Origin: Mesorhizobium sp. 65-26
GTDB lineage: Bacteria > Pseudomonadota > Alphaproteobacteria > Rhizobiales > Rhizobiaceae
Reading direction: 5' to 3'
NCBI GenBank assembly: GCA_001899205.1
Contig: MKVL01000039.1
Span: forward strand, 1-64,000
Length of the DNA: 64,000 bases
The notes under the pieces were generated by a model that was not told the DNA's origin, made no database searches, and saw only the letters and a program-made list of their open reading frames with translations. The position numbers and the translations under genes were made by a program. Shown one piece after another: positions 34,208-43,451 of this stretch; the stretch's first letter is position 1, and each line of letters begins with the position of its first letter.

Positions 34208-35911
34208 TTAGGACTGGATCAGCTCGAAGCGGTCGACGTCCACCATGCCCCTGTCGGTGAGCTTGAGGTGCGGGATCACCGGCAGCGGCAGGAAGGCGAG
34301 TTGCAGGAACGGCTCCTGCAGTTGCGAGCCGAGCTCGGTGGCGGCCTCGCGCAGATGATGCAGGTTCTCGCGCACCGTCTCGTAAGGCTCGAGGCTCATC
34401 AGCCCGGCGATCGGCAAGGCGATCTCGGCCAGCACTTTGCCATCGCGCACCACCACGAAGCCACCTTCGATCTCGCCCAGCCGCGCCACGGCGACGGCGA
34501 TATCGGCGTCCGAGACGCCGACGGCGCAGATGTTGTGGCTGTCATGGCCGACGGTGGAGGCGATAGCACCGCTCTTAAGGCCGAAGCCGCGTACGAAGCC
34601 CGCCGCGACATTGCCGTTCTTGCCATGGCGCTCCACCACCACCGCCTTGATCAGGTCGCGGCCGAGATCGACGGCGAAGGCCCCGTCGCGCACCGGCAGC
34701 GACAGGTCCAGCCTTTCGGTGACGATGCGGCCCGGAACGACACCGATCACCGGCGTGGTGGCGGCGTTGCGCGCCGGCACCCGGAAGTCGGCCGCCGTGA
34801 CAGTGCGTGCCTTGACGCTGTCGCGGCCGACCGGAGCAACAGTCCGGCGCGCAGCAAACAGCGCGTCCGTCACCACGCGGCCCGCCGCGATGACGGTTTC
34901 GGCATGGCAACCCTCAAGGCTGTCGATCACCGCGAGGTCGGCGCGCCAGCCCGGCGCCACCAGCCCGCGATCGGCGAGGCCAAAGGCGCGCGCGCCGGAG
35001 ATCGAGGCCGCGCGGTAGACGGCGAGCGGCTCGGCTCCGCCGGCGATCGCCGTGCGGATCATGTAGTCGAGATGCCCCTGCTCGGCGATGTCGAGCGGGT
35101 TGCGGTCATCGGTGCAGAGCGCCAGGAAAGGCGAGTTGCGCTCGGTGATCACAGGCAGCAGCGCCGCCAGGTCCTTCGACACGGAGCCTTCTCGCACCAG
35201 TATGTGCATGCCCTTGCGCAGCTTCTCCAGCGCCTCGCCGGCCGTGGTCGCCTCGTGCTCGGTGCGGATGCCGGCGGCGAGATAGCCATTGAGGCCGATG
35301 CCGCGCAGCAGCGGCGCGTGGCCGTCAATGTGGCGGCCCTGAAAGGCCTCCAGCTTGGCCATGCAGACCGGGTCCTTGGCGAGCACGCCCGGGAAATTCA
35401 TGAACTCGGCGAGGCCGATCACGCTGGGATGGCCGGCGAAAGGCAGGAGATCCTCGATGCGCAGCTCGGCGCCCGAGGTTTCAAGATGCGTGGCGGGCAC
35501 GCAGCTCGAGAGCTGCACGCGTATGTCCATCACCGTCTCGGCGACGCTGTCGAGGAAATAGCGGATGCCTTCGGCGCCGAGCACGTTGGCGATCTCGTGC
35601 GGATCGCAGATGACCGTGGTGACGCCCAGCGGCAGGACGCAACGGTCGAACTCATGCGGCGTCACCAGCGAGGATTCGATGTGCAGATGCGTGTCGATGA
35701 AACCCGGCACCACGATGCGGCCGGAAATGTCGATCTCCTCGACACCTCTGTAGCTTTCGCAGGTGCCGACGATGCGCTGGCCGCAGATGGCGATGTCGCC
35801 GGCCACCAACTCGCCCGTTACGAGATCGAGGAAGCGACCGCCCTTCAGCACCAGGTCGGCCGGCTCGCGCCCCGCGCCCTGATCGATCATCCGCTCAACC
35901 GAGACACCCAT
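34208..35911 (-). CDS. ade: Adenine deaminase (amidohydrolase superfamily)
   Basis: 567 residues with the Ade layout. [16 protein letters not shown] holds the HxH metal motif and the extra Glu-Ser-Ser typical of adenine deaminase, CDPHEIANV follows, then GHAPLLRG and the metal-binding Asp in [11 protein letters not shown]. The C-terminal Ade domain carries [11 protein letters not shown]. It converts adenine to hypoxanthine with a metal. ATG 35911 with GGGGCAGGG upstream; a GTG at 35938, overlapping the permease stop, is an alternative. Downstream of the transporter genes in one operon, suggesting that the imported compound or its product is a purine-like base. Confidence 0.92.
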   Translation of the reverse strand: MGVSVERMIDQGAGREPADLVLKGGRFLDLVTGELVAGDIAICGQRIVGTCESYRGVEEIDISGRIVVPGFIDTHLHIESSLVTPHEFDRCVLPLGVTTVICDPHEIANVLGAEGIRYFLDSVAETVMDIRVQLSSCVPATHLETSGAELRIEDLLPFAGHPSVIGLAEFMNFPGVLAKDPVCMAKLEAFQGRHIDGHAPLLRGIGLNGYLAAGIRTEHEATTAGEALEKLRKGMHILVREGSVSKDLAALLPVITERNSPFLALCTDDRNPLDIAEQGHLDYMIRTAIAGGAEPLAVYRAASISGARAFGLADRGLVAPGWRADLAVIDSLEGCHAETVIAAGRVVTDALFAARRTVAPVGRDSVKARTVTAADFRVPARNAATTPVIGVVPGRIVTERLDLSLPVRDGAFAVDLGRDLIKAVVVERHGKNGNVAAGFVRGFGLKSGAIASTVGHDSHNICAVGVSDADIAVAVARLGEIEGGFVVVRDGKVLAEIALPIAGLMSLEPYETVRENLHHLREAATELGSQLQEPFLQLAFLPLPVIPHLKLTDRGMVDVDRFELIQS

Positions 35912-35934
35912 GCCCTGCCCCCGACGCTTGATCT

Positions 35935-37548
35935 TCACTCCGCCGTCTGCATGCCGAGCCGGCCCAGAACCCGACGCTCGGCGACGACCACGAGCTGGTA
36001 GAAGGCGATCGATACCAGAACCGAAACCGTCGCCACGGTCCAGATCATGCCGTAGTCGAGGTAGCCACGCGACTGGTTCAGCAGGTTTCCCAGACCTTTT
36101 CCGGTCGCCAGCCATTCCGCGATCATCACCCCCAGCAGCGCGCGCGGCACCGTCAGCCGCGTCGCCGCGAACAGATAGGGCAGCGAGGCCGGAATGGAGA
36201 CGAGCCGCATCTCCTTCCACGCCGACGCGCCATAGGCCCGCGGCACGTCGAGCGCGGCGCGCGGCACCATGGAAATGCCCTGCGCGAGCGTGATGAAGGC
36301 CGGAAAGAAGGTGACCGAGATGGTGATCCACAGCGTCACCGACCAGCCGCGCCCGAGCAGAAGCACCAGCAGCGGGATGGTGGCGATCAGCGGCATGGTC
36401 TGCGTGAACAGCGCGATCGGCATGAAGGCGCGCGTCACGCCGGGATAGAGGCGGCTGGAGACGGCGAGAAGGAAGGCCGCCGCGAGGCCGGCGGCCATGC
36501 CGACCAGCGTGATGGGCAGCGTCTGCGCCAGCGCCTGCAGCAGCTTTGCCCGCGCGGCGGGAGAGCTGTCGAGCAGGAAGAGATGCTCGAAGACGCCATA
36601 GGGCGTGCGGGCGATGAGTTCCGGCACACCCAGCGCCTTGACGAACACCCACCACAGGATCAGCGGCAGCGCGATCGAGCCGGCCACGAGCAGCACCTTG
36701 GCCACGGTGTTGTCGCCGCCTGCGGCGCGCAGCGGCGGCACCGAGGTTGTCACCGTCACCGCCCGCGAGGCGCCCGTCACCCTTTGCGAGATCAGCGCGA
36801 AGACCAGGTAGGCCAGGCCGGCAATGGCTGTCGCGACCAGGCCGATGCCCCACAGCCGCGCCGGATCGGCGCGCCCCAGCGAGCCCAGCAGGTAGTTGCC
36901 CAGCCCCCATCGCCCGCCGCCGCCGAACTCGGCCAGGATGGCGCCGAGCACGGCGTTGGGCGCCGCCACCTGCAGCCCGCCCAGGATGACGGGCATGGCG
37001 CTGCGCAGCCGCACCAGCCGCATCACCTTCCAGCGGCCGCCGCCATAGGCGCGGATGACGTCGGCAGTGCGCTGGTCAATCTGCGTCAGGCCGATGACCG
37101 TTGCGGTCATGGTGACGAAATAGCAGGAGATGGCCGCCAGCACGATGCGCGGCGCCATGCCAGACAGCGTCAGCACCAGGATCGGCGAGATGGCGATCGA
37201 GGGCACCGAGAAGATGGCGATGTTGATGCCGCGCGACAGCCGCGAGGCGACGGGCGACAGGACGAACAGCATGCCCGCCAGGACGGCGATGGCATTGCCG
37301 ATGAGGAAGCCGGCCGACGCGCCCCACAGCGTCGCCACCACATGCTCGGGATAGTCGCCGCGATCCAGCCAGAAACGCGCCAGGATCGCGCTGGGCGCCG
37401 GCAGCGCGCCACCGGCGACGAGACCGAAACGGCCGAGAAATTCCCACACCACCAGGATGACGACGCCGTTGCGAAGCCCGGCCCAGTGCCGGATAGCCCA
37501 GCCGCGCCGGCCGCCATCCGCGAGGGAGCCGTCGACCGCGTCAGCCAT
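35935..37548 (-). CDS. ABC transporter permease, fusion of two SsuC/ThiX-type domains
   Basis: 537 residues, about twice the usual permease length. Both halves carry their own membrane segments and coupling loop: [30 protein letters not shown] in the first and [33 protein letters not shown] in the second. The two domains are therefore fused into one chain in place of a dimer. Start ATG 37548, overlapping the end of the ATPase gene. Associated with an NMT1/THI5-like receptor. Confidence 0.9.
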   Translation of the reverse strand: MADAVDGSLADGGRRGWAIRHWAGLRNGVVILVVWEFLGRFGLVAGGALPAPSAILARFWLDRGDYPEHVVATLWGASAGFLIGNAIAVLAGMLFVLSPVASRLSRGINIAIFSVPSIAISPILVLTLSGMAPRIVLAAISCYFVTMTATVIGLTQIDQRTADVIRAYGGGRWKVMRLVRLRSAMPVILGGLQVAAPNAVLGAILAEFGGGGRWGLGNYLLGSLGRADPARLWGIGLVATAIAGLAYLVFALISQRVTGASRAVTVTTSVPPLRAAGGDNTVAKVLLVAGSIALPLILWWVFVKALGVPELIARTPYGVFEHLFLLDSSPAARAKLLQALAQTLPITLVGMAAGLAAAFLLAVSSRLYPGVTRAFMPIALFTQTMPLIATIPLLVLLLGRGWSVTLWITISVTFFPAFITLAQGISMVPRAALDVPRAYGASAWKEMRLVSIPASLPYLFAATRLTVPRALLGVMIAEWLATGKGLGNLLNQSRGYLDYGMIWTVATVSVLVSIAFYQLVVVAERRVLGRLGMQTAE

Positions 37549-38308
37549 GCAGCACCGTCGCGATCTCGTCGTTGAGCGCGTGGAAGCGCGGATCGGAGAA
37601 CAGGTTGGTGCGGCGCGGCCGTTCGAACGGCACGTCGATGACGCGCGCGATCCGGCCCGGCCTGCTTTGCATGACCACCACCTTGTCGGCGAGGAACACG
37701 GCTTCGTCGATGCCATGCGTGACGAGCAGCGCCGTGGCCTTCGTTTCCGTCCAGATGCGTTGCAGCTCGATGTTCATCTGCCGGCGCAGGATCTGGTCGA
37801 GCGCGCCGAACGGCTCGTCGAGGAACAGCACCGAGGGATCGGTGACCAGCGCCCGCGCGATGGCCACGCGCTGCCGCATGCCGCCGGACAGTTCGCCCGG
37901 CAGCGCCTTTTCGAAACCGGCAAGCCCGACCAGCTCGATCAGGCTGGCGATCTTGCCGGCGTAGCGGGCCCGCTCCAGCCCCAGCACGTCGAGCGGCAGG
38001 GCGAGATTGGCCTCGACCGAGCGCCATGGCAGCAGCGCGGCATCCTGGAACGCCACCCCGGTGACGCCGGCCGACGTGGCGTTTCGCGGCGCCTCGCCGC
38101 CGATCTCGACGCTGCCCGTGTCGGCAACCTCCAGGCCCAGCGCCAGCCGCAGGATCGTCGACTTGCCGCAGCCCGAAGGACCGATGAGCGCCGTGAACGA
38201 ACCCGGCGCGCAGTCCAGCGAGACATTCTTCAGCGCTTCGATCCGCTTGCCTCGCGCCGAGAATGTCTTGGAGACGTTGTCGATGCGAATGCCGCGCTGC
38301 GCCGACAT
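37541..38308 (-). CDS. ABC transporter ATP-binding protein, NitT/TauT/ThiZ type
   Basis: 255 residues with Walker A GPSGCGKST, Q-loop FQDAALLPWRSV, signature [15 protein letters not shown], Walker B VLFLDEPFGALD and H-loop VTHGIDEAV. Its ATG overlaps the stop of the receptor gene (38308-38310), and its end overlaps the permease start, so the three genes are tightly coupled. Confidence 0.93.
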   Translation of the reverse strand: MSAQRGIRIDNVSKTFSARGKRIEALKNVSLDCAPGSFTALIGPSGCGKSTILRLALGLEVADTGSVEIGGEAPRNATSAGVTGVAFQDAALLPWRSVEANLALPLDVLGLERARYAGKIASLIELVGLAGFEKALPGELSGGMRQRVAIARALVTDPSVLFLDEPFGALDQILRRQMNIELQRIWTETKATALLVTHGIDEAVFLADKVVVMQSRPGRIARVIDVPFERPRRTNLFSDPRFHALNDEIATVLHG

Positions 38309-39279
38309 CACACCTCCTCGAGAAGGGTGGTGTCGAACATGTCGCGCCTTGCCTTGATGCCGGCCTTGGACAGGGCGTCGATGGTCTTGGCGATGCTGTC
38401 CTCGGTCAGCGACAGGATGCCCTTGGGGCTTTCGATCAGCGGCTTCTGGGCGGTGTTGAAATAGACCTCGTTCTCGATCGAGCGGCCGGTGCCCTTGAAC
38501 CAGGTGTCGGCGAATTTCGGCGGGTACACAGAGGGGTCCCTGAGGTTCTCCTCCCAGCCCTTGCGGCTGGCCTTCAGCCACGCCACCAGTTCCTTGCGCT
38601 TGGCGGCGAGCGTGTCGTCGGTGACGACGATCGCGTCGTTGAAGATGGTGTAGCCGAAATCGTAGAGCAGGAAGGAGACAGCCTCCGCGCTCTGCTGCTT
38701 GATGGTGAAGGGCACGTTGGTGGTGAAATCGAGCGAGGCGTCGATCTCGCCCTTGATCAGCGGCGTCGGATCATAGGCATAGGGCACGATGTTGACCTGC
38801 GACGGCTCGATGCCATTGGCGCGCAGCATCACCTCGACCGAAATGACGTTGACCGGCGGCACGGCCAGCGTCTTGCCGACCAGTTCCTTCGGGCTGTGTA
38901 TCGGGTTCTTGGCCAGCGAGATGATGCCGTGCGGGTTCTTCTGGTACTGCGCGCCGATGATCTTGAACTTGGCGCCCTGGTCGACGATCGCCTTGATGGT
39001 GGTGTCGGGCGTGGTCAGCGCGAGATCGGCCTTGCCGGCGATGATCGAGCTTTCGGGGATGAGGTCCGGCCCGCCCGAGAGATAGGTCAGGTCGAGCCCT
39101 TCATCCTTGTAGTAGCCATTGTCGATGGCCGTGAAATAGCCGGTGAATTCGGCGTCGTTGATCCACGCCGCCTGCATGGTCAGCGGCGCGGCGGCACTGG
39201 CGTGGCGCGCCAGCAACGGCGCGGCTGCACCCGCGCCCATGAGCGCCATGAAATGGCGCCGGTCGATATTCCTGTTCAT
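38308..39279 (-). CDS. ABC transporter substrate-binding protein, NMT1/THI5-like
   Basis: 323 residues. The N-terminus MNRNIDRRHFMALMG followed by AGAAAPLL looks like a twin-arginine export signal, cleaved near ASAAAP. The mature part has FTGYFTAIDNGYYKDEGLDLTYL and GKADLALTTPDTT, the NMT1 domain pattern of thiamine-pyrimidine and related receptors. Given adenine deaminase and a folate-like enzyme in the same operon, the ligand may be a purine, pterin or pyrimidine-type heterocycle. This is inference. Confidence 0.88.
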   Translation of the reverse strand: MNRNIDRRHFMALMGAGAAAPLLARHASAAAPLTMQAAWINDAEFTGYFTAIDNGYYKDEGLDLTYLSGGPDLIPESSIIAGKADLALTTPDTTIKAIVDQGAKFKIIGAQYQKNPHGIISLAKNPIHSPKELVGKTLAVPPVNVISVEVMLRANGIEPSQVNIVPYAYDPTPLIKGEIDASLDFTTNVPFTIKQQSAEAVSFLLYDFGYTIFNDAIVVTDDTLAAKRKELVAWLKASRKGWEENLRDPSVYPPKFADTWFKGTGRSIENEVYFNTAQKPLIESPKGILSLTEDSIAKTIDALSKAGIKARRDMFDTTLLEEV

Positions 39280-39324
39280 GTCGTTCCCCTTTTCTTGTTT
39301 GATTCTGCTTTGCTTTTCCGGCCT

Positions 39325-40062
39325 TCAGGCCAGCCCGCGCAGCCGCTGCAACTCCTGCACCGGCGGCGTGACCGCGATCTGCTCGGGATCGAGCAGTTCC
39401 CATTTCACCCCGCGCGGGCGCTTGCCGCGCTTGTCGACGGTATGGACGCGCGTCGGGGTGACGATGTAGTCGACGAGGATGTCGGTTTCGCTGGGATGCA
39501 GCTTGTCCTCGACCACCTGGCAGTCATGCACCACGGCTGCGACGGGCGTCTCGTCGTCGACGATGCCCATGTCGGTGAACATGCCCCATTCCAGGTCGAA
39601 GAAGCCGTGGCCCTTGCCGAAACGCACACCGTCGACCGAAACCGCCGAGGCGCCGGTGACGAGGAAGTCGAAACGGCCGCGCTCGGCGACTTCGCGCAGC
39701 GTGACCGGGCGGCCGAAATGCTCCATGCCGTCCAGCCAGGCGGCGTAGAGTTCCGCCCCCTTCGGCACCATGCCGGGCTCGATCATCAGGAAGCCGCGAT
39801 AGATGCCGTAGGTCGACATCACGAAGGGCACCTCGGCCTCGATCAGCCGCCGCCTGAGGTCGACCAGGCAATTATCGGGGGTGATGAAGGCATAGCGGCA
39901 GTCGCGATAGGCATCCAGCTCGACCAGCCGGTCGGTCGCGGCTTCCGAGCCGTCGAAATCCGGGATAACCTCCGCGAAATTCAGGTGGAAACGTGTGTCC
40001 GGCCGGGCCACGTCCTTCAGCTTCGACCATATACGCTGACGCACGAGCTTAGATGTTGACAA
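39325..40062 (-). CDS. 5-formyltetrahydrofolate cyclo-ligase-like protein
   Basis: About 245 residues of the COG0212 group. Visible family segments are PDNCLVDLRRRLIEAEV, RFGKGHGFFDLEWGMFTDMG (ligase-like nucleotide/folate loop), VAAVVHDCQVVEDKLHPSETDILVDYIVTP. It is longer than canonical FTHF cyclo-ligase (about 190), as in the MTHFSD-like subfamily, so true folate activity is not certain. No ATG fits; the TTG at 40062 has AGGAGG seven bases upstream. First gene of the operon and divergent from the RpiR gene. Confidence 0.82.
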   Translation of the reverse strand: MSTSKLVRQRIWSKLKDVARPDTRFHLNFAEVIPDFDGSEAATDRLVELDAYRDCRYAFITPDNCLVDLRRRLIEAEVPFVMSTYGIYRGFLMIEPGMVPKGAELYAAWLDGMEHFGRPVTLREVAERGRFDFLVTGASAVSVDGVRFGKGHGFFDLEWGMFTDMGIVDDETPVAAVVHDCQVVEDKLHPSETDILVDYIVTPTRVHTVDKRGKRPRGVKWELLDPEQIAVTPPVQELQRLRGLA

Positions 40063-40079
40063 CGTGACCCCTCCTATGT

Positions 40080-40115
40080 GTTTCAGTGTTTCATAATTCT
40101 GAAACGATCGTTTCA
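40080..40115. promoter_or_regulatory. RpiR-type operators in the divergent promoter
   Basis: GTTTCA-N6-TGAAAC (40088-40105) overlaps GAAACGATCGTTTC (40101-40114), a perfect palindrome, and a further GTTTCA stands at 40080-40085. Four half sites of one hexamer in 36 bases between divergent genes is the usual picture for an autoregulated RpiR/MurR-family repressor. Confidence 0.7.
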
Positions 40116-40144
40116 AAATTGCAAGAGGACTCTTCGGGCAAAAG

Positions 40145-40993
40145 ATGGCTTCCCGCCTCGTATTACGCATTCAGGAGCGCTTCGCGCGCCTCACCACCAG
40201 CGAGCAGAAGCTGGCGCGCATGATTCTTGAGCGGCAGGACGACCTGCTGACCCATTCGGCGACCGAACTCGCCGCCATGGCGGACGTTTCAAAGGCGACG
40301 GCGGCGCGATTCTTCCGCTCGCTCGGCTATGCCGATTTCAACGAGGTGCGTCTCCAAGCGCGCGAGGAGCGCAACCGCACCGAGCCTTACCGCTATTCCG
40401 TGGTGGGATCGGAGAAGGTGGCGCTCGGTCGCGCGATCGGTAGCCATCTCGAGCTCGAGATCACCAACCTGACCCGGACCTTCGAGGAGTTGCGCTCGGA
40501 CCGCCTGACCCGCGCCGCCGAGCTTCTTGGCGAGGCGCCGCGAGTCTGGCTGCTCGGCCTTGGCGCCGAGGAAGGGCTGGCGCGCTATGCCCGCCTGTTG
40601 CTGGCGCGGCTGCGCCACAATGTGATGATGCTCGGCATGAACGGCAATGCCTGGGCCGAGGACCTCGCCATGACCGGTCCGCGCGACGCGCTGGTGCTGG
40701 TCACACTGGAGCCCAGGCCGCGCATCCTCAAGCCGATCCTGAGCTATGCCCGCACGACGCGCATGAACGTCATCACCATCACCGACCGCAACTACCTGCT
40801 GCAGGCGCAGCGATATTCGGCCGTGGTGCTGCCTTGCCATGTGTCGAGCTTCGGGCTCGGCCCCTCGCACACATCCGTGGCCAGCGCGCTTCGCCTGCTG
40901 TCGATTGCCTTCGCCGCCTATGCCGGCGACACCGCCCTGCAGCGGCTGGAGATCATCAGCGGCATCCACGAGGAACTCGACGACACGGAATGA
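40145..40993 (+). CDS. RpiR/MurR family transcriptional regulator
   Basis: 282 residues: N-terminal helix-turn-helix domain (LTTSEQKLARMILERQDDLLTHSATELAAMADVSKATAARFFRSLGYADFNEVRLQ) and a C-terminal SIS sugar-phosphate-type domain (VWLLGLGAEEGLARYARLLLARL, DALVLVTLEPRPRILKPILSYARTT). ATG 40145. Divergent from the folate-like/transporter/adenine deaminase operon, with strong dyads between. The ligand of the SIS domain is unknown; in this context it may be a nucleotide or phosphorylated base product. Confidence 0.9.
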   Translation: MASRLVLRIQERFARLTTSEQKLARMILERQDDLLTHSATELAAMADVSKATAARFFRSLGYADFNEVRLQAREERNRTEPYRYSVVGSEKVALGRAIGSHLELEITNLTRTFEELRSDRLTRAAELLGEAPRVWLLGLGAEEGLARYARLLLARLRHNVMMLGMNGNAWAEDLAMTGPRDALVLVTLEPRPRILKPILSYARTTRMNVITITDRNYLLQAQRYSAVVLPCHVSSFGLGPSHTSVASALRLLSIAFAAYAGDTALQRLEIISGIHEELDDTE

Positions 40994-41026
40994 CCGGCAG
41001 GTCCCGGACCGCGCTTGGCGCAGGCC

Positions 41027-41818
41027 TCATCCGCCGCCCATCGCGACCGCCTTGTCGAAAGCCGCCCGCAGTCCCCTGGATACGGCGTCGTCGAAGCCCG
41101 ACGCCCGCATCGTCTCGATCCCGGCGGCGGTAACGCCGCGATAAGCCAGGAACGCCTCGACCGTATCGGAGGGAAGTGCATCCTCGCGCTCCAGCAGCCT
41201 GCCGGTTCCGACGAGGATCGCGTTGACGGCGCGGCGCGCGACGTCAGCCGGCACGCCGAAGGCGATCGCATCCCGCATCATCGCGGCCGCCAGCAGGGCC
41301 GGATAGGCCGGGCCTGTCCCGGAGAACCCCGAGAGATAGTCGAGATCGCGCTCGCTCGGCACCTCGTCCTGCGTGCCGCAGGCATCGAAGATCGCGCGCA
41401 CGATGGCGCGGTCCTCCGCGGTGGCTGCGCCACTGGCGATCCAGGGCGTGTAGGATTTGCCGACCTCGGCGGCGGCGTTGGGCAAGGTCCGGATCACCCG
41501 GTCCGTTCCGAGGCGCCCGGCGATGTCGGCAAGCCCAATCCCCGCCATGACCGAGATGACCAGCTTGCGCGTGGCATCGATGTCGAGCGCAGGCCAGTCC
41601 TCGGGCCGCACCGAGACGATGATGATGTCCGAGCGCGCCGCGAGCTCCCGGTTGTCCCGCGTCCAGAACGCCCCTTCGAAGCGATCGGGCCTCGCCCGCC
41701 TGTAGGAAAGCACCAGTTGGTTGGGCTGGATGAGGCCGGCCGCCAGGATCGACCCGACGATGGCGCCACCCAGCCATCCGCCGCCACCGATCACGCCGAG
41801 CGTCTTCGGGATCGTCAT
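41027..41818 (-). CDS. Pyrroline-5-carboxylate reductase family protein
   Basis: 263 residues. N-terminal Rossmann motif GVIGGGGWLGGAI, then IIIVSVRPEDWPALDI, VISVMAGIGLADI, RTLPNAAAEVGKSY and the P5CR dimer-domain signature SGFSGTGPAYPALLAAAMMRDAIAFGVPADVARR. Start ATG 41818 with GGAGGAG upstream. It is a ProC homologue, but the GGGG loop and its place next to a catabolic cluster rather than proline genes suggest a different imine substrate. On the same strand as the binding-protein gene upstream, separated by about 200 bases and a hairpin. Confidence 0.86.
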   Translation of the reverse strand: MTIPKTLGVIGGGGWLGGAIVGSILAAGLIQPNQLVLSYRRARPDRFEGAFWTRDNRELAARSDIIIVSVRPEDWPALDIDATRKLVISVMAGIGLADIAGRLGTDRVIRTLPNAAAEVGKSYTPWIASGAATAEDRAIVRAIFDACGTQDEVPSERDLDYLSGFSGTGPAYPALLAAAMMRDAIAFGVPADVARRAVNAILVGTGRLLEREDALPSDTVEAFLAYRGVTAAGIETMRASGFDDAVSRGLRAAFDKAVAMGGG

Positions 41819-41962
41819 ATGCGTCTCCTCCATTCCACCCCAGCAATAACGCATTCCGCGCCGGCGTGGTCCCGAAAATCGGGGCCAGCGCCTGCGTCGC
41901 TTCGGTTGGAACGGGATCGAGCCGCAAGCGCGATGGCAACGAGCCCTTGCCCGACACGAAAG

Positions 41963-41988
41963 CTGGGCGGGAATCGCTTCCCGCCCAG
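41963..41988 (-). terminator. Hairpin downstream of the Liv-type binding-protein gene
   Basis: An 11-base-pair stem (CTGGGCGGGAA with TTCCCGCCCAG) and a 4-base loop lie 32 bases after the binding-protein stop on the minus strand. Only three T residues follow, so termination may be partial. The rest of 41819-42020 shows no gene. Confidence 0.55.
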
Positions 41989-42020
41989 CATCAGTCTTCC
42001 AGGCTGCCTGCCTTTGCCGC

Positions 42021-43205
42021 TCAGTCCTTCGCCATCTTGCATTCCGAGGCGTAGACGTCGCCGTGGTCGGTCAGTACTTTTTTCTCGGTCTTGAGGACCA
42101 TCTTGCCGTCCGCGCCCTTCTCGGCGGTCAGCGCGTACCAGTCCTGGACCGGATGCTGGTTCGCGCCGAACTTGAACTTGCCGCGCACGGTGGGGATCTC
42201 GGAGGTGAGCAGCGCCTTGCGGAAGGCCGCCAGGTCTTCCACGCCGCTCGGGCTATTCTCCAGCCCGACGCCGACCAGCAGCGCGGCGTCATAGCCCTGC
42301 GCCGCGTAATAGGTGATCGGCCTGTCGCCGTACTTGGCCTTCCAGGCGGCGACGAAGGCCTTGTTGACCGGATTGTCGAAATCGTCGTTCCAATGGCTGG
42401 TCACCTGCACGCCGACGGCGGCATCGCCCACCGCCTGCGCGATGGCCTGGTCGAGCGAGGCCGGATGCACCACCATCGGTATGTCCTTCAGCAGTCCCGC
42501 CTGCTGGTACTGGCGCATGAAGGCGATGCCGAGGCCACCCGGCTCAAACTCGTAGACGACGTCGGGCTTGGCGGCGCGGATCTGCGCCATTTCGGCGGCG
42601 AAGTCCGTCTGGTCGAGGCCCGTATAGGTCTCGCCGACGATCTCGCCCTTGTAGAAGCGCTTGAAGGCGACCATCGTCTCCTTGCCGGCCTGGTAATTCG
42701 GCGCGATCAGGAACGCCTTCTTGTAGGCGAGCGATTGCGCCAGAGCGCCGGCGCTCTCGCCCTGGCTGTCGTCCTGCCATGAGCTGACGAAATAGTTGGG
42801 ATTGCATTCCTTGCCGGCGAAGGTCGAGGAGGCGGTGTTGGCGCTGATGTAGATGGCGTCGCCGTCCAGGATCTCGGGCACGGCGGCGAAGGCGACATTG
42901 GCGAACACCACGCCGGTGAACAACTTGATGCCCTGCTCGTTCAGCATCTTCTCGGCGATCTGCTTGGCGTTGCCGGGCTTGAGGCCGTCGTCCTCCACGA
43001 CCAGTTGCACCGGCTTGCCGCCGAGATCGCCCTTGTTCTGGTCGATGGCGAGCTGGAAGCCGTCGCGTATGTCCTGTCCGAGATAGCCGGCGGGACCGGA
43101 CAATGTCGTGATCATGCCGATCTTCAGCGGCTCTTCGGCCGAAGCGATCGCGCCTGTCATGGCGAAGGCCAGAACGGCCGCCGGGACGAGACCTTTGTAA
43201 TGCAT
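42021..43205 (-). CDS. Branched-chain amino acid-type (Liv) ABC substrate-binding protein, copy 1
   Basis: 394 residues. Signal peptide with hydrophobic LVPAAVLAFAMTGAI and cleavage near ASAEE. The mature part starts KIGMITTLSGPAGYLGQDIRDG, the Leu/Ile/Val receptor fold, and continues EDDGLKPGNAKQIAEKML, IAPNYQAGKETM and VTSHWNDDFDNP. ATG 43205; a longer frame upstream is not convincing. It is a close paralogue of the receptor at 49077 and lies on the opposite strand, with no permease of its own. It probably serves the Liv-type membrane complex at 50415-53781 or handles a related ligand. Confidence 0.9.
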   Translation of the reverse strand: MHYKGLVPAAVLAFAMTGAIASAEEPLKIGMITTLSGPAGYLGQDIRDGFQLAIDQNKGDLGGKPVQLVVEDDGLKPGNAKQIAEKMLNEQGIKLFTGVVFANVAFAAVPEILDGDAIYISANTASSTFAGKECNPNYFVSSWQDDSQGESAGALAQSLAYKKAFLIAPNYQAGKETMVAFKRFYKGEIVGETYTGLDQTDFAAEMAQIRAAKPDVVYEFEPGGLGIAFMRQYQQAGLLKDIPMVVHPASLDQAIAQAVGDAAVGVQVTSHWNDDFDNPVNKAFVAAWKAKYGDRPITYYAAQGYDAALLVGVGLENSPSGVEDLAAFRKALLTSEIPTVRGKFKFGANQHPVQDWYALTAEKGADGKMVLKTEKKVLTDHGDVYASECKMAKD

Positions 43206-43451
43206 GTTTCGGGTTCCCCTTTTTGTGAATGGATTGGCGCAACACTGGCGCGGCAGGCGGTCTCGCGGGCGCCTGATGGCCGCCTTGCTGCGCGATCCGG
43301 CCACGCCGAATGGCTCCGGCAGGCTGCTCCTCCCTGGATGTGCCGGACGGGCCGAAGCTTCACACAATCGGCAATCGCGTAAATGGAAAACTCGTCATCC
43401 AGCTATGATGCCCGGGAATAGCGGGCGGCCGGAGATTGATGACACGTCATG

